A stretch of DNA of 64,000 nucleotides. It comes from Coniochaeta sp. PMI_546. Taxonomy: Eukaryota; Ascomycota; Sordariomycetes; Coniochaetales; Coniochaetaceae. The notes beneath the pieces are model-generated. The model saw only the letters and a list, made by a program, of their open reading frames with translations. It searched no databases and was not told the DNA's origin. The position numbers and the translations under genes were made by a program. The stretch spans positions 372,001 through 436,000 of the forward strand of contig MU271153.1 of the NCBI GenBank assembly GCA_021432605.1, given 5' to 3'. Below are positions 45,437 to 53,598 of the stretch, in pieces; positions within the stretch are counted from its first letter, which is position 1; each line of letters starts with the position of its first letter.

Positions 45437-45875
45437 ATGCACTTCAAGCAGCTTGCCCTTGTGGCGCCATTGCTCCTTGCCCTCGTTGCAGGTGCACCCA
45501 CTCCTGATGGAGAGATCGGTACGCGACCCAAAGCCGTCATGAGCTATAACATGTACCCTGATTAACTCTTGCGTAGCCAAGAAGAGTGAACTCCAGAAAG
45601 ACTCGGATGCCATCTGGCTGTGGAAGAAAGGCGAGCTGCAGAAAGATGCGGATGCGATCTGGTTGTGGAAGAAGGACCAGCTGATGGCCAAGCTGCAGAA
45701 GGACGGGGACAGCATCTGGCTGTGGAAGAAAGACCAGCTCCAGAAAGACTCTGATGCTATTTGGCTCTGGAAGAAGGGAGAGCTGCAGAAGGACGCCGAT
45801 GCCATCTGGCTGTGGAAGAAGGATCAGGTGATCCAGAAGCTGCAGAAGGACGCCGATGAAATTTGGCTATGGTAG
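45437..45875 (+). CDS. Repeat-containing RiPP precursor (dikaritin-type)
   Basis: Exons 45437-45518 and 45577-45875, with a 58-nt GT-AG intron, give 126 residues. A signal peptide (MHFKQLALVAPLLLALVAGA) is followed by a short leader, then six tandem units filling residues 29-126. Every unit starts with Lys-Lys and ends in Ile-Trp-Leu-Trp. The last unit ends exactly at the stop codon. Typical units are KKGELQKDADAIWLW (15 residues). Units 3 and 6 carry a 4-residue insertion (DQLMAKLQKD, DQVIQKLQKD). This is the layout of fungal UstA/PhomA-type precursors: secretory signal, dibasic kexin sites and repeated cores. The neighbouring gene is the matching UstYa-type oxidase. The core is probably IWLW with some preceding acidic residues. 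The product is unknown. Confidence 0.9.
45579..45872 (+). repeat. Six in-frame core-peptide repeats
   Basis: Units at 45579-45623, 45624-45668, 45669-45725, 45726-45770, 45771-45815 and 45816-45872, with lengths 45, 45, 57, 45, 45 and 57 nt. The first three and last three match as 147-nt blocks. Synonymous differences between units (for example TGG CTG TGG, TGG TTG TGG, TGG CTC TGG, TGG CTA TGG) show that the protein repeat is older than the DNA identity. Confidence 0.95.
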
Positions 45876-46645
45876 ATGTCATCCAGACTTGGTACGTTCA
45901 TTGAGAGAATATCCGACAACACTCGTTCAGCATGGACACGATGTTTGTATTGGTAAAATTTACCGCAGTGTCAGTTCACCGCCAATATCGTGCATCTCGA
46001 ATACGTCGTCCTCTAATTTCCAGTCCATATTGACATGCCACAGTCTGAGATCAGTTGGAGTCCCGCATGACAAGACACTGAATAACGCTCCATTTGTTGC
46101 TAGCTCTACCACTCTATCACCGTCATCTGAGAGAACATGATAAAGACTGCTAGTGTCCGAAAGTTTTCTGTTTATTGTATATCAGTTGCCCACATCCCAC
46201 ACCCGCCAAGCGTTCGTTCGTGAGATCTCAACAACTTGGCAACTCTGACGTGCCTATTCCTTTCGATCAAATAGATCTCTTTATTGAAGCCGTTTAGGAA
46301 TATGATGGCTTGGTTGGTACGGGCGCCCTCTCCAAATAAGCTCAAACATGTTGATGTCTTTTCAGTCTTGTAGGTATGGGTCGAGTACCGTGAAACTGTT
46401 CCTGATGGCATGGAGGGTATCGACATCAGCGCCCTGGTCGGCATATGGTTTAGACTACATCTACATGCTTGTCTGACCAGGAAAGGTACCTTATGGAGAC
46501 TCTGCATGGCAGTGCTTCGAGGTTCGGAGCTAGCGCACGATCCAGCGCAGCGGCTGCACCTCCTCCTTAATTGCCGTGCGACTGTGACGCATATTCAGTG
46601 ACTTCGCTTGCTTTGCCTCATCCCGGATCTTGGCCATCTTCTATA
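45876..46645. other. Intergenic, nothing recognised
   Basis: 770 bp after the precursor stop. No further repeat unit or downstream biosynthetic gene is visible here. Confidence 0.5.
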
Positions 46646-47555
46646 ATGAGGCCGCTCCTGCGCATGCCGCTTCCATCGCTCTCCGCCGACAATTTTGTCG
46701 CAAGACGGGCTGCCGGCCACGTCTTCCGGATCAGCTCGAGTATCGTCTTCAAGTGTCCTACTCAGTTCGACAATCCATTCCCGCAGCGGGTCGAGGAAAT
46801 GAAGGACAGTATCAGGAAAATAGAGGCCGAAAAGGCTGTCTACCGAGTTCTGATGAAGCAACGACATCCAAATATTGTCCAGTGCATTCTATGCGTGCCC
46901 GAAGGCACATTCTTGCGCAGGATGGAGACTGCCATTCAGGAACGGCTATCCCAGTCTGGGACGGCTACGGTTTCGCCTCGTATTCAAGAACGATGGATTG
47001 GGCAGTTGACAAGTGCTGTCGCATGGCTCGAACGCCTTGGCTTCGTTCACGGTGATCTCCCTCCGGCCAATATCCTTTTCGACGCAAACGAAAATATTCA
47101 CCTCGGCGACTTCGACGCAACTGTCAAGCCGGGCCAAGAGCTCATAGTGGCGAGCGAGCCGTTCTGTAAGATGAATGAGGACTTCGAACCACCGCTTGCT
47201 GGTCCGGTCAGCGAGCAGTTCTCGCTCGCCTCATGTATATGCACTATCCGCTTCGGACACTGGCCTTGGCACGACCTCGATCCCAGTGTTAGGGTTCGGA
47301 AGCTACTTAGGAATGAGTTCCCTGCGGTTTCAGCAGAATCCCCTCTTCGGCGAGGTGATGAGTAGTTGCTGGCACGGGGAATATGGATCAATTGCAGATA
47401 TCAAGCAAGATATCCTTGTCCGGCTTGAAGGGACTGTTGTTAGCCAAGACCTGAGACAGGAGGCCTTGTCCGAGGAAGATGCCGTAGAATATCTCAAGTT
47501 GAGAGCCGAGTGTGAGGAGTTTGTTGCGAATCAGGCACCTGGGATGATCAGCTAA
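46646..47555 (+). pseudogene. Kinase-like protein with frameshift
   Basis: From ATG 46646 the frame runs to TAG at 47363-47365. Kinase-fold landmarks are visible: a VFKCP strand (VAIK-like Lys), KAVYRVLMKQRHPNIVQC, then VHGDLPPANILFDANENIHL and GDFDATVKPG. The catalytic HRD is HGD and the metal-binding DFG is DFD, as in some divergent fungal kinase-like proteins. The expected C-lobe end (FGEVMSSCWHGEYGSIAD and onward to a stop at 47555) continues in the +1 frame. The switch falls at the run of four C at 47340-47343; one extra C explains it. This is a real frameshift (pseudogene or truncated protein) or a sequence error. No intron fits. Downstream neighbour of the RiPP precursor. Confidence 0.7.
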
Positions 47556-48614
47556 GTGCCGATTTTGAGAAGACGCAGCGGCAATCTCCACGTGGGAACG
47601 GTTGTCGATGTACGCAAAATAGATTGCTCAGACAACAGAAGAGATAAAACGTTGTTCTTTCCTGCGCAGGATCACGAGGGAGCATAGAGCTCAGTTTTTT
47701 CCATAGGTACTGTCTAAATGTTCAAACAAGGGCGAGTTAGAGGTAGTCTCTGGAGCACAGCCTAGACATTTGAGTGTATTGTGCACACCCTGCGTCAATG
47801 TGAGTTTCGTAGAAGTAGACTTGATGCAACGATTCTCGAATGATTTGTGATGATCAGACTCTCTTTGATCGTAATGCGGTATCAGTGTCAAATATTCCCC
47901 TTTTAAGCAGCTTTGCTACAACTTGTGCCATGTCTATTGCTTTAAACCGTGATGAGTATTTGAGTCAAGGAACAGAGAGTGTATCCCCGTCGAAGACACG
48001 TTCGGATGGGGTTGGCTGCTGTCGTCACCTAGATTATTCGATCAGACAGTGACGAAGCAACGCGCAAAACTGGGCTCTGAACGAAACGACAGTTGTTGTT
48101 CTCAAGCCCTTATAGCGACTTGTCTGTGAGATTCGACCTTCCATCCTGTGACACTAGGTCTACACGTCAGCCAATCGGAGCTCGCTTGTTTCTGGCCTGA
48201 CAGTTGCAGCTGACTAACCTGTTTCGCTCGCAATGTAATTGTTCGGTTCGAACGCAACGCCGCGGCGTTCAGTTAGCTTCCCGCCCCGCCAGAATGACAC
48301 CCATCTAGAATGGAGGGGACTGGGAGCATGCAAGATCCTTCGACATCGCCTAGTGTATACCGCCGCCTTTGATACGTTGATGTGACAAACGCCGCGGCTA
48401 GCCAAGTCCACGGTTAACGCCATGAATGCTACATCTCGGCACGCCTGCGCAGCACCGGACTGCTTGGCGGTGGACGATATAAAGAGGGCGTCTTGTGCTC
48501 TCGATGGCACTCGCAAGTCCGCTTGGCTATAGTTTCGAAGTGTTGTTCAACTGAACTTCAACACTGCGCAACCCATCACCACCATTTCAATTGAAATATA
48601 CGAACTTCCACATC
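47556..48614. other. Intergenic, promoter of beta-lactamase-like gene
   Basis: 1.06 kb without a supported gene. The 3' end holds a TATA element and an A/C-rich leader before ATG 48615. Confidence 0.5.
48478..48483 (+). promoter_or_regulatory. TATA box
   Basis: TATAAA (in GATATAAAGAGG) 132 bp upstream of the ATG at 48615, a typical fungal core-promoter distance. Confidence 0.5.
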
Positions 48615-49876
48615 ATGACTCGTCTAGATGACATACTCCAGTCTTTTGTGGCGCAAGGAGCTGATACTACCGACAAGCTTCTAGGAGCAGCGTTTGCAGT
48701 CCTCGACAAGGATGGCAAAACTATCTATCAAGGCTCATCCGGACGCGCCGACTTCCCGCCCGACGCGGCTCCGTATGGCCCAGATACGCCGACCACTATC
48801 ATGTCCCTGTCGAAGCTGATCATAGCTACATCTGTGCTTCAGCTCCTCGAGAAGGGTCTCATCACCTTGGACGAGGATGTCCGGCCGATAGTGCCTGATC
48901 TGGCAAAGCTACAGCTGCTCAAGGGTTTCAATGAGGATGGCAAGCCTATCTTGGCGGAAAACACCAAGCCGATTACATTGCGGTACGATCTTCTCAGTTT
49001 GTTTTCAATGGCTAGTGCTGACAAGTTCTTAGCCTCCTCCTTACCCACACATCTGGCCTAGCCTATGACTTAGGTGAGCCGGACTTGATAAAGTGGTCTG
49101 CCTCCATCAACCGCACGGCGAATGCGATTACCTGGAGCATCGATGGGTTCTCGACACCGCTGATCTTCCCGCCTGGTGAGGGATGGAGGTACGGGTCGAG
49201 CCTTGACTGGGCCGGCCAAGTCCTCGAGCACGTCACAGGCCAGAAGCTTGGAGCTTACTTGGAGGAGAAAATCTTCGCCCCGCTTGACATGAAGAGTACC
49301 ACCTTCTGGCCTCATGCCCGCGCAGATCTCAAGGACCGTCTCGCCGTCGCCAGCTTCCGACCGGTCAACAAGGAGGGCGGCGAACCTCTTATTCCGATCC
49401 CCAGCCCTGCACCAGTCGAGCATGAGATCGAGAGCGGTGGCGCCGGGTTGTACAGCACGCTGGGAGACTACACCAAGTTCGTCTCGGCCGTCTTACGAGG
49501 CGATAAGGTCCTCTTCCAGCACGATACTACGCGCGATTTGCTTTTCGCTCCGCAGCTGAACGATGTCCAGCGCACCGCGATGGAAAAGGTCGTCGACGCG
49601 CAGCGTCTGACCTTTGCGCTCGAGTTCCCGCCAGGACTGCCGATCGACTTCGGCTTTGGCGGCATGATCAACACGGCGGATGTGCCGGGGCGCAGGAAGA
49701 AGGGGAGCGTCATGTGGAGCGGGTTTGCAAATGCGCACTGGTGGATCGATCGCGAGGCCGGGGTTGCGGGTGTGCTATTTGTTACTGTCTTTCGGGACCC
49801 GCCTGGTGATCCGGTCGTGATTCGTCTGTATAAAGAGTTGGAGGAGGCGGTATACGATGAGTTTGTGAAGAAGTAG
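48615..49876 (+). CDS. Beta-lactamase-fold hydrolase/transesterase
   Basis: Exons 48615-48982 and 49033-49876, with a 50-nt intron, give 403 residues. The serine nucleophile motif S-x-x-K is MSLSKLIIA (about 48800-48820). The second motif Y-x-S appears as WRYGSSLDWAG, and THTSGLAYDL just after the intron is the family-typical LLTHTSG segment. The C-terminal part has FGFGGMINT and MWSGFANAHWWIDREAGVAG, matching the class C/EstB/LovD-type beta-lactamase domain. No signal peptide is present, so it is likely cytosolic. In fungi such proteins are esterases or acyltransferases, sometimes in secondary-metabolite clusters. The substrate is unknown. Confidence 0.93.
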
Positions 49877-50306
49877 AGGTTGTGCTATATATTTCGATCA
49901 GATGGGAGGAGTACACGGAACACGTTGGTTTGATGAAGCATATGATTGAGGCTTATTCTGAATCGGATGTTTGTGCGTGACAACACTTGCCGGAGGTGAA
50001 TGTTTGACTGTATTTGCGTTTCACCGTACCATGCATTTGAATCATGGGTGACCTCAAATAATGGGCACGAAGTCCAACTCGCAGTGAAGTCCTGAAGACT
50101 GGGCTTTAAGAAGACTAACCTTATGAGTCGTATGGCTCGAATCTTGATGGCGTTCACTTGTAACACAGCCCATGTCTCCGACTATAAAATCTCCACCAAC
50201 ATCTTCCTTTCTTCCTCCCACATTCTCGATCCTAACCAGCGACGTATATATCAGCGCACTACCAACCTATTACTACAGTGTCGACATACCACATTGCTTT
50301 TCGACG
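49877..50306. other. Intergenic with core promoter
   Basis: Contains TATAAAA at 50183-50189, followed by a CT-rich stretch (ATCTTCCTTTCTTCC). This argues that transcription of the next gene begins about 50215 and translation at ATG 50307. Confidence 0.5.
50183..50189 (+). promoter_or_regulatory. TATA box
   Basis: TATAAAA followed by a CT-rich initiator-like region. It lies inside the longest open frame (from 50172), which suggests that the true start codon is downstream. Confidence 0.5.
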
Positions 50307-51371
50307 ATGTTGACTCTAAGCCTTCATCACTGCGTTGTCCGCCAGCCTATTCTAGGGCTGATTTCGTCACTTCCACTCACAGCACCACTTTCTCACGGCC
50401 AGTCTGTTATTTCTTGGACAATTGCTCCCAGCTCATCAGAAGAATACACTAAAGCGGTGCATGGCTGTCTGCACAGAGAGGTCGAGATCGATGACGCTGA
50501 TTCGGATGTGCTCGCACCTCCACCTTATAGCCCCAAGGGCGATGGGCCTAAGTTGAGCCTCGATGAGGCACCCAAGACTGACGAACTTGAAAACATCAAA
50601 TCTCCAGGACCGGCAAAACCCAAGCCGACTCCGGTCTTGCCTCCCATCCCGGAACGTTACGCTCAGTTGGAGCTCAACACTGACAGGAGCACAAAGGCCG
50701 AGGAGCCCAATGCTAAGCCTGAAGCCGGCCCCTGGCCGTTGCCTCAAACTACAGACTGTCAACCGTGGCAGAAACTGTCACCACAGGACACATCACTCCG
50801 GCCTAGACCAGAACTAATCAAGCCACCTGGTATTTCTGATGGTGGAAAATACAAGCCACGGGAGGAGTCGAAACAAGTGCGATATGATGGCACTCTGTAC
50901 CTCTGGCATGTCGAACCTTTCCCTCTAGCACCTCCGCAGCTTCTACCAAGAGTCATAAAGATCCCGGCAATCGGCGGATTGACATCCAAGAACTGTCTGC
51001 AGCTCATATATGACGAGGAATGTCGACCGAAACCTGGTAACGGTCTCTTCAACCCACTGTTGCGACGTAACCTAGACCAAGCGAGGGCTCGACATAACCA
51101 ACGCATACCGTCTTATGATCACAAGCTCAACCATGGGCATTACATCTCTCGCATAGGAAAGGAACTCGTGCCAGTCGATGGTGACCCTTTCTACCCCGGC
51201 CCACCACGGCCGCCTCCAGCGCCACGTCCGAAACCAAGACCTCCAACGAGGCCAAGGCCCAGCGGACCGACACCAGTCAGGAGTACCAAGTTGACGTTTC
51301 AGAAGGGGGAATTTCAGCTGCCGGTTCTAGATGCAGCACCACTAACGGCTTCCATGTTCACCTCGGTTTGA
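50307..51371 (+). CDS. Proline-rich protein of unknown function
   Basis: A single open frame. From Met 50307 it has 354 residues; an upstream in-frame Met at 50172 would give 399. I prefer 50307 because a TATA box and CT-rich leader lie just before it. The first ~45 residues are mildly hydrophobic, but no clean signal peptide is seen. The middle is Pro/Lys/Glu-rich (PPPYSPKGDGP, PKPTPVLPPIPERY). A more ordered segment follows (YDGTLYLWHVEPFPL to RIGKELVPVDGDPFYPGPP). A basic Pro/Arg tail (PPPAPRPKPRPPTRPRP) precedes the C-terminus. No family is recognised. It has long coding-like codon structure but no other support. Confidence 0.55.
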   Translation: MLTLSLHHCVVRQPILGLISSLPLTAPLSHGQSVISWTIAPSSSEEYTKAVHGCLHREVEIDDADSDVLAPPPYSPKGDGPKLSLDEAPKTDELENIKSPGPAKPKPTPVLPPIPERYAQLELNTDRSTKAEEPNAKPEAGPWPLPQTTDCQPWQKLSPQDTSLRPRPELIKPPGISDGGKYKPREESKQVRYDGTLYLWHVEPFPLAPPQLLPRVIKIPAIGGLTSKNCLQLIYDEECRPKPGNGLFNPLLRRNLDQARARHNQRIPSYDHKLNHGHYISRIGKELVPVDGDPFYPGPPRPPPAPRPKPRPPTRPRPSGPTPVRSTKLTFQKGEFQLPVLDAAPLTASMFTSV

Positions 51372-52306
51372 CCTTGGCCCAACCCAACACCTCGTCCTCA
51401 CTACCCTACACCCGTGGACAGGTGTCCGTGTTCGCCATTTCTGAACGTGACAGCCTGACCAGAGACAGACATCATTGCTGCATCCAGAAGATGATTTCTA
51501 ACCCCACAATACTTTCCGTCCGGAATAGACCTGGACAAACTGCCCATAATCCCCTGTTCAACATTCCGTCCACAGTCACTTCAGAAGAATAAGTCGACAT
51601 GTCGGCTTCTTACAAGTGCATCGACGTCACAGGAACAGGTGGAAAGATAACGATGAGAATGGAAGATTGCAGGTAGCAGATACCAGGAACTGGCCACGAA
51701 GAGCTATTGGGGGGCAGTGGAGATAGGTAAATAGGAAGCAATTCCCGGTAGATGAGAATACTAAGTCTACAAAGACTCATTACATGACATTGGACTCTTG
51801 AGGTACACTTGTAGACCCTTGTATTTGGCCCTCCATGTCGAGATCTAGGTCTTCTAAGCCCGTCGCTGGGAATTATGCCGTGAGCCGATTTCTTACTCGC
51901 AGAGACCACCGCATCTCCTCTCTACTTCCCTCCAATACTGTCTAGCGGAAAGGTTAAAGTATGTAGTGGACCTCTGAGCGCTATTATGTTTATGAATCCG
52001 ATCAGATGCGCGAGATCACGCTGCGGGCGTGCGTTCTGCCTCCGCGGGACCCTCTAACCCATTTTAGGATTGAGGCGCGCGCCCATTTCCGCATTGGGAC
52101 ACTCGACATACTGACCAACCAGCGCCGACCGAGACCCGATACCAGAATGGCGTCTATAAAAGAGCGTTGAGATCGCTAAGAGAAGCCGGAACCTTGGAGA
52201 TTGTATCGATCATTCCTAAGCTGGCTATTCAGGATCGGTCTTGTCTTCTCCCTCGCGTTGAAAAGCTCAAAAGGAAACTCCTTCACTCCACACCTCACAG
52301 TTCGAC
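51372..52306. other. Intergenic, promoter of NmrA-like gene
   Basis: 935 bp with no supported gene. A TATA box lies near its right end. Confidence 0.5.
52155..52161 (+). promoter_or_regulatory. TATA box
   Basis: TATAAAA (in GTCTATAAAAGAGCG) 146 bp before the NmrA-like ATG at 52307. Confidence 0.55.
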
Positions 52307-53492
52307 ATGGTCAACATTGCTATTGCCGGCGGTACCGGCCATATTGGCCTAACCATTGCCGAACTCTTGATGAAGAATCCTAACCACCGTGTCATTGTTC
52401 TCTCACGAAAGGTTCGTGTGTGACTCGCCTGTGCCCACCTGAGGGGGGACTGACCTTCCCCTTCGCACTTATAGGCACCAAAGGTCCAGGACAACATCAC
52501 TCCCGTGACAGAGATTGACTACGCCGACGTCGATGCTGTTACGCGGCTCCTCGATATCAACGCCGTCCACACTGTCATCTCGGCCATCAATCTCAGAAGT
52601 CCCCAAGGCAGCGCCGCCGAGATCAATCTCGTGGCAGCGGCCTCAAAGTCGAGCACCACAAAGCGCTTCATGGCAAGCGACTGGGGCACCCCAATTCCCT
52701 CCGATCCGTAAGTAATGCTGTCCTCTATCCCCTGTAGATCAATTCGTCCCCCCTTTTTTGCCCGCGTCGCATCTCAAGATGTTTTCCTCCCTGGCGCTGA
52801 CGGACATACCCGCAAAACCAGCAAGCTCCAGCTCCCACAAGACGCCTTCCGCCTCGCCACCCTGGCCGCTCTGCGCAAGACCGACCTCGAGTGGACGTCC
52901 CTGCATGTGGGACAGATCGCGGACTACCTCGGTATGCCTCACCTGCCGAGCCGTATGGGCGCATACGCCCTGCACGTCGACATGGCGCACCGAGCGGCGG
53001 CGATCCCTGGCTCGGGCGACGATGTCGTCTCCTTCACGTATAGCGGCGACATCGCGCGCTTTGTAGAGGCGGCGCTGGATCTCCCGCGGTGGGATCGAGA
53101 GATGAACTGCTATAGTGATTGCTGCAGTCTCAACACCGTGGTGAAGCTCGCTGAAGAAGCGACTAGTAAGTTCATAGCTGTGTCCCTCTCCTCCGACTTC
53201 TTTGACGGGTGACTGACGACGCGGTGGGACTGCCAAAACAGGAACCAAGTTCACCGTGACGCACGACAGCGTGGAGAAACTTGAACGGGGAGAGATGACG
53301 GAGTTGCCTGCGCATACAACTCTGTACCCTGTCATGGGAAAGACTGCGGTGCAGAAGAGGTTCGCCATGTTTGGGCTCTACACTGTTATGGGAATGCTCC
53401 AGCTTCCAGAGGAAGGGAGTCTCAATAAGGTGTTTCCACACATTCAGACAAAGACGGTAGCGGAGATTGTTGGCTGCTGGCAAGGTAAATAG
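52307..53492 (+). CDS. NmrA-like / isoflavone-reductase-type NAD(P)-binding protein
   Basis: Four exons: 52307-52411, 52475-52707, 52822-53165 and 53242-53492, with introns of 63, 114 and 76 nt, give 310 residues. The Rossmann motif is IAGGTGHIGLTIAELL at the N-terminus. Further family features are VISAINLRSPQGSAAEINLV, KRFMASDWGTPIP, then LQLPQDAFRLATLAALRKTDLEWT. For intron 2 a nearer acceptor at 52737 would leave an impossible 30-nt intron; the acceptor at 52821 keeps phase and gives the family-like sequence. These proteins are NADPH-dependent reductases or redox sensors, often found in fungal metabolite clusters. It is convergent with the Zn2Cys6 gene 106 bp away. Confidence 0.9.
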
Positions 53493-53598
53493 CAAGGTCA
53501 TTGAGACGGAGATCGGCGGCGGTGCTAGCTGTTTTCTCATCAACGCGTTGTGGTATCGTCGGGAGTTGAAGATAAAGATCATGCGTATGCGTCCTCAT

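Noticed and set aside
45431-45805. Minus-strand repeat frame (Ser/Phe-rich) over the precursor gene
   Set aside because: Mirror image of the tandem repeat; the plus strand has the signal peptide, intron and invariant IWLW.
52708-52737. 30-nt intron in the NmrA-like gene
   Set aside because: In phase but too short for fungal splicing; the acceptor at 52821 is also in phase and gives a family-like join.
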